The notes under the pieces were generated by a model, which did no database searches, was not told the DNA's origin, and worked only from the letters and a program-made list of their open reading frames with translations. The translations under genes and the position numbers were made by a program. From the NCBI RefSeq assembly GCF_001723175.1, contig NC_064653.1, positions 1,488,001-1,552,000 on the forward strand: a stretch of DNA of 64,000 nt. Reading direction: 5' to 3'. Below, in pieces: positions 26,961 to 38,100 of the stretch; position 1 is the first letter of the stretch, and each line of letters begins with the position of its first letter. The stretch comes from Penicillium oxalicum. Its lineage: Eukaryota; Ascomycota; Eurotiomycetes; Eurotiales; Aspergillaceae.

Positions 26961-27443
26961 ATGGCGCCTCCACGCAGAAAGGTCCTTGCGACCGCCGAAG
27001 GAACCATGTTCCCACCCGACGAGCTGTCGAGCACGCAACAGATCGTTCGAGCCATCAAGGCGACCGGAAACAATATCTACTTGATTGAGCAAGCCGACAA
27101 GGCTCAGATGCTCGTGGAGCTACCAGCGAGGTTCCGATCGACCTTCTGGATCAAACGGGGATCGTACGTGGTGATTGACACCCAGGCGCAGGAGGAGCGG
27201 GACAACAAGATCGGAGGAGAAATTATCAACATTGTGCGCGACGAGAAGGCTTGGAGGAAGGCTTCTTTTTGGTATTTTGACTCTCGCTTTCGCACGCTGA
27301 TCCAGACACATGCTAATCATCTTTCATTCTGATGTAGGCCAAAGGAATTCGTCAAACAGCCTGCCGCTGTGGTTGATTCTGACTCCGACGAGGAAGAATC
27401 AAGGGTGGGAAAGATGCCATCTTCCGATGAGTCTGATGCATAA
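26961..27443 (+). CDS. EIF1AD-like S1/IF1-domain RNA-binding protein
   Basis: Two exons (26961-27271, 27338-27443) encode 138 residues. From residue 20 the protein has an eIF1A-type OB/S1 fold: QQIVRAIKATGNNIYLIEQ, then LVELPARFRSTFWIKRGSYV and IGGEIINIVRDEKAWRK. The C-terminus is acidic and Ser-rich (SDSDEEES, PSSDESDA). This matches EIF1AD, a small protein related to translation initiation factor 1A that lacks its long extensions. The start MAPPRRKVLATAEG is chosen because homology begins directly after it; codons upstream in the same frame look non-coding. Its stop is only 58 bp from the convergent ALG3 stop. Confidence 0.88.
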
Positions 27444-27501
27444 AGGGGAGCCTGCCGTTCTATCTCTCTCCGCAGACCCGAGCAGGACTGGAACCTCGCG
27501 C

Positions 27502-28885
27502 TCAATGAGCACGATTCACTGCGTGCGGCCCTGGCGTGCGACCCGCACCCACACCTCGCTTAGTCCCCGTGTCAACAGATCCTCGAGCAACTACGCCCAG
27601 TACCTGGACGGCAAGCGACAGAATCACAATCAATGAGCTGGCATTGGTGCTCGGGTACACGTTCCAGGCCCACTCCTGCATGGCCCAGATACCATAGATC
27701 AGGACAGGATGGAAGCCGGCGCGCCACAAAAGAAAGGGCGTGGCCCAAGCCAGATATGCGAAGAATTGGTAGTGCAGAGACCGGGCACATAGCAGGCCAA
27801 TGGTCAGCGAGTTCAGGAGTACGGTCATGATGAACAACCCTGAAAGTGAAACGGGCGGCTGACGGCCCTGGATGCTATCTTGGAGGAAGCGGACCACATT
27901 GGTCCCGGAGGGCTTGATCCATACCGTCGAAACCAGAACTAGCAGTGAGACATGCAAGACTAGCAATCCGACGGAAAATCCGCGTGATAGGAAAGCTTGT
28001 TCACCCACAAACCGCCAATTCACAGTCCACTTGAACATGAACTGTCGGGACAGTTCAAATGCTTTTGACAAATAACCCAGCGGGTTCTCTCGAAGGAATG
28101 GAATGGCAATGAGGACCTGATATAGGATAAGTCGCCTGTAGTATTCCGGCTGGCGTAGAAATGACTCACCTGAATCAGAATCGCCATCAGCCCAAGGACG
28201 ATGCTGCGCATTCGACCAAGGCTCAAGAGGGTGACGACTGCAATGCCTGGAACCAGTAAGACCAGGGTCATCTTAACTCCGACGCCAAAGACCAAAGACA
28301 CCAGACCAGTCCATCTTTGCTTCATGCATAAATAAATAGCAATCCACATCGCCAACGCCGCAATTCCGTCATTAAACATGCGCAGCATATAGATGCTGTG
28401 AAGTCGCTTGGAGACAACCAGGAGAGGATAAAGGTATGGCGGAACCTGCACGGAACGATAACAAGCAACGACAAAGGCCAGGGTCACCAGGTAAAAGCCT
28501 GCAAATAAGACTTGACCCAGGAGGATGTCACGTCCCCCGTCAGTCCAGTCATGGAGCAGAGTATAGATATAGACATGAGCAGCAGGATAGACCAAAGGCC
28601 CAGTTGAACCCTTGATTGCAGTATAGTCCCGTTCGCCAGCAAGGTAAATGGAAATTTGCTGCATATAAGTTGTCCAGTCAATCTCGGTGTCTGGCGATCG
28701 AGGATTAGTGACTCCTTGGATACGATCTTCTTCGGGCGTGAACATAGAGGGTGCCTACACGCGATTTTCCAGATGACTAGTGCACAGAGGGCGGCGTCGC
28801 CCAAAAAGAGCAGGGAAACAATCCATGGAGTATGCTTTGGATGTGCCAGTGCTGTACGCACGAACTTGATCCAAGGATTGGACAT
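27502..28885 (-). CDS. alg3: Dol-P-Man:Man5GlcNAc2-PP-Dol alpha-1,3-mannosyltransferase ALG3
   Basis: ALG3 adds the first lumenal alpha-1,3-mannose to Man5GlcNAc2-PP-dolichol in the endoplasmic reticulum during N-glycan precursor assembly. Three exons (28885-28759, 28690-28170, 28116-27502) sum to 1263 nt and give 420 residues. Family marks are the N-terminal membrane helix followed by [15 protein letters not shown] (residues about 40-54), the [20 protein letters not shown] block, [16 protein letters not shown] in the middle and [20 protein letters not shown] near the C-terminus. About ten hydrophobic segments are visible. The tyrosine codon of KIAYTEIDW is split by intron 1, which fixes the splice site. 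It ends 58 bp from EIF1AD, tail to tail. Confidence 0.96.
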
Positions 28886-29364
28886 TGCGGCGACACTGCC
28901 AGATGTTGTATGTTCAAGGTGGCCTCAACCGGGAGCGTCCCATTTATCGGCGGCTTGTCGGGATGGGCTGGCAGGCTGGGAAACAGCCCCGACATGCAGA
29001 CTTGGTCCACTTACCGGGCCGATGAGCATCTTCACATACTCAATTTCTCATGTTTCAATTTGCAGTGATTTGCAGTCATTTACAGAAATGATTCATCTCT
29101 GCTGACCAATCTATACTGAGAAAAAAAAAAGACATTTTGTACATGAAAGCGTAGGTTTGTCCTCCTTCGGCTGCTCAGTTAAAGGAGCAACACGCTCGTC
29201 AAGCGGAGGATCTCCCCAGCTTGTAATCAATCATATGGTATCATCGAAGCAAAAAGAAAAATATGGAAATAGAAAGACAATGGCAAGAAGAGATGAAGCG
29301 AAGTCTTGCAACAGCCGAGAAAAAAAATATAGGACAATGCTGATCAGGCCAATTTCCGACATCG
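28886..29364. other. Intergenic region upstream of ALG3
   Basis: 479 bp between the ALG3 start and the stop of the small membrane protein, both on the minus strand. No other feature seen. Confidence 0.5.
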
Positions 29365-29802
29365 CTATTGGCCTCCATCAACTGACTCGCTGGCGTGTGA
29401 CTGGGAAGGCTCGTTCACACGCGCATTCCGAAATCCAAGAAGCTCCCCCAGAACACCTCTGGGCTTTGGTACAGGACATTCGTGTCCCATCTGTGCCACC
29501 CTTTTAGCCTCCTCCTGCTGTTCATAGAAAGTGGACACCTCGTCCTCGGCGACGCTCGATGCGGATGAGTAGAGGGGCTGGCCTGATTCCGAGTCCATCT
29601 CAGCATCCCTCCTCCTGCGTCGACGAATGCGCGGTACTTGTTGCCCATCGGCGGTCATGACCATATCTGAATCGGCAAAGGTGCGTCGCGGAGCTGGGCA
29701 CGGGAAGAGGTGTGGTAGCCCGACCACAACGAGGGAGGCGAGCAGGGTCCCTGCGAAAAGGGTGCTCGTCGAACGAGACTTGGGATGTAAATGTGGCGGC
29801 AT
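29365..29802 (-). CDS. Small hypothetical membrane protein (145 aa)
   Basis: One exon, 145 residues, starting MPPHLHPKSRS at 29802. Residues 13-31 form one hydrophobic helix (TLFAGTLLASLVVVGLPHLF) followed by CPAPRRTF. This suggests a single membrane anchor or a mitochondrial-type N-terminus (basic start, then a helix). The rest is soluble with a poly-arginine patch (RIRRRRRRD), an acidic stretch, and a short block with Cys and Pro (HECPVPKPRGVLGELLGFRN). I do not recognise a named family. The gene is divergent from PPG1 across 623 bp. Confidence 0.65.
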   Translation of the reverse strand: MPPHLHPKSRSTSTLFAGTLLASLVVVGLPHLFPCPAPRRTFADSDMVMTADGQQVPRIRRRRRRDAEMDSESGQPLYSSASSVAEDEVSTFYEQQEEAKRVAQMGHECPVPKPRGVLGELLGFRNARVNEPSQSHASESVDGGQ

Positions 29803-30425
29803 GGTGGGTGTAGTTGAGAGAACGCGGGCGCTGTAAGAGAGGCACAAGTGCCGGTGGCTGTGATGTTGTTTGGTTTCGTGCGTTGTAGATTCAGGCCATT
29901 GGAGGACTTGGACGGAGTGGTCTGTTCAAGACCAAGGCAGAAGGACAAGTGCAGATGCTCACGAAAGGGCTCAATTGGAATGGTTCACTCTGACGCTCCA
30001 ATTTTGACTTCCCCGAGGCGAATGTTCACGAGGCCGATTCGCTTGGAAGGGGCGTGTTCAATTTGAAGACTGGAAGGCAACGCAGTCGGCAATGCGGATG
30101 CGAAGACTTTTGGCGGACATCTAATCTTATCTGTCATCCGCGTGATTGGCCACCAGAGCGTCGCGCAAAGTCCGAAATCACCTTCGCGGAGAGCGGTGAC
30201 TGTCAGTTGCCCTCTATAGACGATCCCAACCTAGACAGTATCGCAAGCATGGGCCGGTTCTCAGTAGCGAAAGGGATCTGATTGACTTTGAATTGTTTGA
30301 GTTGCAGCTTTCCACGGGGAAACATCCTCTCCCCAAGTCACCGCGCCCCTCATCCGCTTCCTTATCCGTAACTTACTGTCACCTCATTCCTGAACCTTGC
30401 CACTTTATCCTTCCTCATCCACAAT
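29803..30425. other. Shared promoter of a small membrane protein gene and PPG1
   Basis: 623 bp between divergent starts. A pyrimidine-rich tract lies just before the PPG1 start. No other feature seen. Confidence 0.5.
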
Positions 30426-31869
30426 ATGAGCGACCTAGACCGGTAAGACTTGGATCTCGACTTCTCTCATGGTGATTCTCGTATCTGACCTCTTTTCTTC
30501 AATCCTCTTCCAACAGGGCGATCGAGCAGCTGCGGGCCTGCCGCCTGATCCCCGAATCTCAGGTTCGCGAACTCTGCTACAAGGCGCGTGAGCTCTTGAT
30601 CGAAGAGGGCAATGTCGTCTCCGTCGATGCGCCGGTCACCATTTGCGGCGACATTCATGGCCAATTTCATGACCTCATGGAACTGTTCCGCGTCGGCGGC
30701 GATGTGCCCGACACCAATTATCTATTCATGGGCGACTTTGTCGATCGCGGATTCTACTCCCTGGAATCCTTTCTCCTCCTCCTCTGCTTGAAAGTCCGCT
30801 ATCCAGATCGCATTACCCTCATCCGCGGAAATCACGAGTCGCGTCAAATCACTACCGTATATGGGTTCTATGACGAGTGCATTCGGAAATACGGAAGCGC
30901 CAATGTCTGGCGATACTGTTGTGAAGTCTTCGATTATCTCGCACTCGGCGCGATCGTTCTCGGCGCTAGCTCAGCACTGGAACCCAGTGGGACTGGCGCA
31001 AACGACTTGACACAGTCGACGATACCCATGGACGATGGGGAGCTGGAAACCGAGGTTTTGAATTCTCGTGGAGAAGTCACAATGAGCTCCTATCGTCCGC
31101 GACAGCGAGCGCCCTCAGACGTCTCTACCGACTCCCGAGAAATCTCACCTCCCCGTGACATATCCGCTGCACCATCGCAGACGAGTGCGCCCACCCGGAC
31201 GGGTGCTCCGGGGACGGGCGCTAGCGGAGACGGCAACGGCAGCTTGACAACCAGTCGCACCGGCGCCGTGCTCTGCGTCCATGGTGGCCTCTCACCTTTG
31301 ATTGACTCGGTGGACAAGATTCGATTAATTGATCGGAAACAAGAAGTGCCTCACGAGGGTGCCATGTGCGATCTTCTTTGGTCGGATCCCGACGAGATTG
31401 AGGGTTGGGGACTGAGCCCGCGCGGTGCCGGTTTCCTGTTCGGTGGAGACATCGTCAAACAGTTCAACCATATGAATGGACTGTCATTGATTGCAAGAGC
31501 TCATCAACTTGTGATGGAGGGCTACAAAGAGATGTTCGACGGCGGCATTGTCACGGTGTGGTCCGCGCCTAATTACTGTTATCGATGCGGGAATGTGGCT
31601 GCGATCCTGGAACTAGGCGAAGATACAAGCAATGGCGGTACCATCGCGCGCAGCAACGGCGACTATAATCGAAGCAACGGTCTTTCGGGTCCAAGTCCGG
31701 TCTTAAGCCCCGGAAGAAGATACCGTGTCTTCGAGGCGGCAGCACAAGACACTAGGGGTATGCCTGCGAAAAAGCCCGTCGCCGACTATTTCCTGGTACG
31801 AAACTCTCATATGAATCATCTGTTTCCTCCCTTCGCATGTTCTGATTTGCTGACATCTTCTTGCAGTGA
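30426..31869 (+). CDS. ppg1: PP2A-family serine/threonine phosphatase PPG1
   Basis: Two coding exons (30426-30442, 30517-31795) encode exactly 432 residues. Removal of a third intron (31796-31866) places TGA directly after the CTG leucine codon, so the protein ends in DYFL, the PP2A-type C-terminus. Metal-binding and catalytic motifs of PPP phosphatases are all present: GDIHGQ (about 50), GDFVDRG (about 78), RGNHESR (about 109), HGGLSP and the [12 protein letters not shown] block. Two insertions stand out. About 100 Ser/Thr/Pro-rich residues (about 154-256) replace a short loop before VLCVHGG, and a Ser/Asn/Gly-rich segment precedes the C-terminus. The start [15 protein letters not shown] fits the Ppg1 branch rather than PP2A or PP4. 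Confidence 0.93.
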
Positions 31870-32271
31870 TACCGATGCCTGCCTTTCCTCGCGCCTCTCT
31901 CGACGGTCTCACTTTTTGGAAGCTGCGCGATTCTTCTTCTACCATTCTGCGCTCAGGTGTTTTTCACACATTTCAACTCTAATGATCATTCATGACAAAT
32001 CAAATGGCTCTCAGATAGGAGGTACATGAAGGTCCCGTTTAGTGTAAAGATTTTAAATCAACTGGCTTGTGCCAATATATACCTAATTACGTAAGCCAAA
32101 GAAGCCCATCAACAGCCGCAAGCTTCAGTATTCTATCAAATTCAGGGTCATCTCACGAAAAAGACGAGCAAATTTATTACAAGGGGAATCAGCAACTGGC
32201 ATCCTTACGGAGAACCTTGCAAATGCGCAGACCAAATGGGAGTAAATTGACTGGCAAGAAAAGACATTGAT
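31870..32271. other. Convergent 3' region of PPG1 and a Zn2Cys6 factor
   Basis: About 400 bp between two convergent stops. The PPG1 open frame would continue to 32029 if its last intron were retained. No other feature. Confidence 0.5.
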
Positions 32272-35113
32272 TTATTCCCAAGGCTCGTCGTTGATGGTGC
32301 TGCTGACCTGACTACCGAGAGTTCTTGAGCCTGGAGGGACCGGTACAGTCAGCTGTGCCTGATGTGGGGGAGGAAATGATGTGGCTGGTGGCTGGGCTGT
32401 GGCCAAAGGGTAGGATTGATCACCCTCATACGGTGCGTTGGGCGAAGGATTTGCAGTGCCTACGTTCCACAAGCCGGGCCAAGTCTCCAATCCAAATGAG
32501 TCGCGGGACCACCATTCTTGACCCGTGTTCACGACTGGCTGTGAACCTTCAACAACTCCAGAAGAGGCGGTATCTGAATAGGAAGTATCAGGCTGGGGCG
32601 CGGTCTGTGACGATAAGAGCGGAGTCACGGCATCAAACCATCCCGGTTCGGCATGACGCATGGATGATGGGCCTGTCAAGCTGGATTGGGAATTCATTGA
32701 AGGTCGTAAATCTCTTGATTCGTGAGACACAATTCCAGAGAATTGACCAGCAGCGCTAGGTAGGGGTCGGGAAAACTGTGGCGGCGCTTCTGTATGACGT
32801 GTGTCACCAATAAGTTCAATCGACGAGGCTAGCAGGTTGAAGTTGATTTTCGCCGTCGAGTTCGAAGCTGCAGCAGAAGGGATAGGTCGAGCACGAGGGG
32901 GCGGGGAGCTTTGGCTCGGCGTCGTGACAGCAGATTTCAAGTTAAAATGAACCATCTGCGAATCATCGGACGCAGTAGGCGAAGCTGAGTGATCCCATGA
33001 GCCCCACGAGCCCCATTTGTTGTGGCTGCGCCATAGGATCGCAGTGGCCTCAGAGGGCAAGTTTACCTGCCATTTGAGGGCTGAGAGATCGAGGATTCGC
33101 AGTGTTCGTCGAGCGCAAGGCCAGCCTTCGGCCATCTCTTCAAGGTTTCGAAGCCCATGAATGATGTCTCTCTGGGCATTTTTCTGGGGGAGATTCAGAA
33201 GGTGAATTGTGCAAGCAGTGTGAGCAATGTAGACCACGATATTGCATATTTGTCTCAGTCCGTAAGTGCGTTTGTACATTCTCAATAATTTCGAAATGGC
33301 AGATGCTGCTTGTGTGCAGATCTTGCGTGGTGAGACATGCGATGGGAGGGGAGTGTTGGCTCGGCTGTATTTCAAGAAGGGCCGATATAGATGGATGAAT
33401 AATAGCTGATTGAACATGCTATGATATGTTAACGCACGGTTCAATGCCGCCTCGAGAAAGGGAGAGACCACTCACTGCATTACGAGTACCTGCGGCAATT
33501 GTCCTTCCTTTGGCTCCATTTCTTTTGGCAACTCCTTCTTCCATGCCTCGAGCCGAGTATGGACGTCACTCAATCTTTTGAGCTCTAGCTGCTTTTGCTG
33601 TGTTTTTTCCAGCTCGGCTGGATGGTAGAAGAACACAAGAAGGTCACTACTTATCTCGCACAGCTTCGAGATGTGAAATGCCACTGCCCTGGTTCTGGAA
33701 GGCTGTGTGTGATCCTGAACGACACCAGCGTCTGTGTACGGCGACCAGAGCTCTGTCTCCTCTCCAGGGAGCACTTCAAACTTGGACACACTCGTGTTTG
33801 ATGCAGACAACTGAGGCTGTCGACCAAGGTAATTGGACCAACATCTGTGACCTGTTAGCCCTCGGAATTGAATAGCTGAGACATGATTCGCTCCTACTTA
33901 TCGACAAGATGACAGCCCCAGTAAGTGATTCGCCGGGCGTCCACTTCTTCTTCACTGAGACTATCCGGACCCATACTGCTTGCGTCCACGTTTAGGCCTA
34001 GATCCAAGGCCATACGAAAGCTGAGACCACTGTATACCCAACCTCTGCCCTCTCGCCCGCATCCAGCCTCACGGACCGACATAAGAGCGAATGCCTGTAC
34101 CGTGCAAAGCTTGGCATTTTCATGTTCATCGTTTTCCAGAATCAATCTCTTGGCTTCCTTGAAGAAATGATCTCCTGCTGTGTTTGGATTTAGAGGGTCC
34201 GCGAGTGCCCCGCTCCAGGAGCTGAAATGGCATCCCAGTGCCAACATCGCATTCACAAGCAGTGGCGAGCAGTAAGGACTGGAGACCCCGTGGACATAAT
34301 CGCGATAAAACATGTCCTTTGCGAGAAGCGTGAAGAAAGGATAGTGCCAGGTGAAATACATCGTAAGAAGGTGACTGATGAGCGAATCGTCGTCAGTCAC
34401 TCGCGTCCATTGTCGAACGGTACGCGTGTTGTTGGAGACAGAGCTGTTATCCATTGATTTGAATTCGTCGAATTCTGAGCCCGCAGGCAGAAAGATCAGA
34501 TTGGACGTTCCTCCAATGAGCCTGCGCGTGCCGTCCAACACGAGCTGGCTCATTTTCCCCGAAAGCTCATGCTCAAACTGATCACCCGCGAAGTATTCTT
34601 CTTCGGTTAACTGTCTTTCGGTTTCTTCAGCAGAGGCTGCTGGACCAGCCGGTTGAAGACCTCTCTCCCCGGCAACAACCGATTTGGCGACCTCTTCTAG
34701 GTCGTCGCATGAGCGGATTTGACGAACGAGATCAAATGCATCTTCTTCTTCATAGTTCAATAGTGCTTGGACGAGTGTCTGCAGTGTCGTGTGACGAGTC
34801 CGGAGCGTATCGGTATCTTTTTTGTATACACCCTTTCGTCGATGGTCGGAGTTTGGATCATATATGCCTTTTCTCCCGAGTTAAATATGTGCCACTATCT
34901 GATGGGCAAAATTTACATACATGGAGTATGATAAACTGATGAACATGCTGCGCAGCTGGGCAGGTTACCATCACACTGAAAATCAAGTCAGCCGGCCACT
35001 CGCGAAGTCTACACTTGGGAATGAGACCAACGAACCTTTGATTTTCTGCGACGGCAAGCGATACAGGCGGTGCTCACGCAACGCCTTTTAGGCGCACTCG
35101 GTTCAGCGGCCAT
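32272..35113 (-). CDS. Zn2Cys6 transcription factor with fungal-specific regulatory domain
   Basis: Five exons (35113-35036, 34975-34921, 34867-33898, 33844-33476, 33418-32272) sum to 2619 nt and encode 872 residues. The binuclear zinc cluster lies at residues 17-45 with spacing C-X2-C-X6-C-X6-C-X2-C-X7-C (CIACRRRKSKCDG, then LPSCAAC), spread over exons 1-3. It is followed by a basic linker (DHRRKGVYKKDTDTLRTRHT) and a helical segment. The middle homology region (Fungal_trans) is visible from about residue 170 (LTMYFTWHYPFFTLLAKDMF) through EAGCGREGRGWVYSGLSFRM and RRITYWGCHLVDKCWSNYLG. The C-terminal 300 residues are Ser/Pro-rich and probably activating. The layout resembles NirA-like factors; the target genes are unknown. 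Confidence 0.9.
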
Positions 35114-38100
35114 TGCTAGGTGAACTTTGGGACTGGATAGTAGATGCGCTGGTGGTGTGTCTCTCTCGCCGAGTGATCATTCCACCTTCTTCGGTGCCAG
35201 TCTCCGTTTCTTGACTCCAATCTTCAAGAGGATCTGGACTGTTCTTTTCCATGGTTCACTCGACCGAGCTAGCTTTCAGCAGTCTCGCTTCTCAATACCC
35301 AATGGGTTCGCAAGGGGCACATAAGATTGCTAGGGTCAGCCACGAGTAGCGATTACAAGCTATACAGGAAGCGGCTGGCCCTGATATCGTGAGTCCGGCT
35401 CCAGTGATGGTTGACTGCAAGGTAGTCGATTTTTGCTCCGTTGTCTTTTGCCAACTTCCCAAAGAAATGCCAATTCTGGGACAGCTTATTCAAGTCTTGA
35501 GTGTACCTGACAGCAACCAGTATAGATCTGTAGGTCACCTCCAGCCCCGCAGATCACCCCCACACATGAGGTGATGCCGTCAAAATGTTGCGGGGTGATT
35601 TGAAATGGTTGCGTAGGACATGGGGTGCCAAGAGATGAGCTGATGGTGATAGAAGCTTATATTTGAAAATTCAAGGATCCAAGAAGTTTCGAGCAGTCTG
35701 CATATAGGAATATATCCAGGGTTGCCTAGTCACTCTTGCTTCCAGAGTTACTGAAAGCCAGGTCGATAGGATCATGGACCAAGACGGATGCTGGAACTAG
35801 TGGTCTGGATGCCGCAGCGGCGGCGCGGACTGTCAAAGCTGACTCAGCCAACCACTGCCTGCTGATTCCAAATCTTCCAATAGAAAGTTGGATGCTTCAT
35901 GTAAGGTCCTTCCCCACGCCCACTTTGTGGGATCCCACCCACCTCTTGAGAGAACCATTTCCAAGAAGCGGCATCTCTCCAGATTCGATACCTCCTCCAG
36001 CTCACCAGACCAAATTAATTTTGACAATTGATTTTCAGGACGAGATAGACAATCGGATTGTTAGTGGACTGATGATGTACAAAGGTCACGTGAAGCCATG
36101 TGATCTCTGTCCGTGTGCGGTAGGTGAGGCTGATCATGGCGGTACAGTGGCACTCGGTCACTATTGCTTGGTCCGTAGCTACAGCACCCGATCTTCCGCT
36201 TTCGGGTTGATAGTCGCGGGGCTGTCACACTATTTACGTCGTTTTTGCGTGGTATTCCTGCTGTTTGGACCGATGAGTCTCTCAAAGATATCATCATGTC
36301 ATAGACCACATGCTTCGAAGCTTCAGTGGTCAATAACTGAAGTACCAAATGTTGACTGAGAGGGCTTTTAAACGACCACGGATGGACGAGGCCTAGCTAG
36401 AGGAACACTGAACACTGCTGTGAGCTTTGAAAGGGTGTGACCGTGTTTCTTTCCAGACAATGGGACATGCTTACACGCGCTGAGTGTACTACTTAATGTT
36501 GAGCTATTGTAGCTCTATGTGTGATCACCAGGGGGCCAAAGTCAACACAGTAGCAGCAGCTGGGTCCTGTTCATTACAACATAATGTGGGACGTTGAACA
36601 CGAGATGAAAGGTACCTGATAACGATTGGCTATCATCCATGCCTTAGTCAGTATAAATCAAAGGCGCCTACTAAAGGGGACTTGGGATCGCTGCTGACCT
36701 GTCCTCTGGCTAGTCAAGGCCTCATCTGCATTCGATGAAGCTGGAGGTATACTCTACCACCGCCCCTGTAGTACACACAATCTTGCCGCTCCACCAACAG
36801 TAGCAGCTAGGTAAGTCGGTGAACTGACAAATAGTCCCCTCACATCCCAAATAGAGAGGAAAAGGTCAATCTCGAATCAATAATTTTGACCATACTCAGT
36901 CCTTGACATACGGTACCTTTTGTGTTTAAACAGAATTCAGAAAAAAGAATGTTCAAAACCACGCAGTTTCGAGCACCCGAGGGAGTAGGCCTATGGTGAA
37001 GCCATACCAGTAAGGCTTGATGATCACGTGAAGAGTAACCACTGCAAAAATGGGATCCCCAGAGAGGAATTTCAGTAATTTTGACCCGGAACAGATTGGA
37101 AATCCAGCAGAAAACAGTCACGTGAATATGGGTGATGGGCCTCAGATTAGGATGAATTCACCAACATTCGGCTGAATAGCTAGCTATACCTAATTAAGAA
37201 GGTCTTGGCATCTTCATTTATGGGAGGAGAACTCGAGCAGCCATAAGAGTTCAAGCTCACGGGTGTTCAAAATTGTCTAGGTTCAGATGAGCGAAGTTTC
37301 AGTGCATGTTGAACTCCGGTTCCCCCCGGCGCAGGCTGTACTCTAATCCAGCCATTTGAATTATTCATTCACATACAACTGCCAGTGCGTGTGCCTTTCT
37401 GGCCCACACCGACTGCCTTCCGAATCCGGCGTAAAGACCAGTTGGATGGAGACCAATGACTCGTAAGCTAAGCGACGGCCCCAATGGATGTCAAATTCTA
37501 AGCCACACTGGAAAGGACACAACGCAGCATGGTTCACCGCCACCGAGCGCGCACCACTTTTCAGGCCCGTGAAAGCGAAAAGGGGCAGCAAGGAACACCA
37601 TTTTTACTGTTTTATGATCATTAGGGCCTAAGGTAGAAATCAAAGACTCCACTGCCGTGAGAAAAAGTCACACCGCGCTGATCACCGCCATTTTATGCAG
37701 GAACGTAAGTCGACTGCTGCGCAGACCTTGTCCAAGTAAGGTACGCTATGCGGTGGCACTATGAGTATGCGGGTGTCAGAGACCATACTCTTCGAATTGC
37801 TAAACCATTCGATTGATGGGATCTCGAGCCTTATGGGCGAATGTACCGAATAGTGTGTATTTTGTAGTGTATGATGGATATAACGGATGTCAGTCAGACC
37901 TTCTGTGTCAATGAACGTACTGTAGTGCCCTGCTGGCTGGTGGCCTATCCACAGTACAAGAATTCCCACTGCAGATTCAATTTCAATACTACAAGCTACG
38001 CAGCTAGATAGATAGGTTCCGTTGGTAGCTTATAGCGTCTTGAGCAGCCTGAACCCTCGGCCCTTCGTTCTGTAATTGGGAGGACCCAAAGACATCTGCA

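Noticed and set aside
35736..36359. 207-codon plus-strand open frame in the gene-poor region
   Set aside because: No domain, no supporting splice structure, and open frames overlap it on the other strand (35833-36027, 36061-36348).
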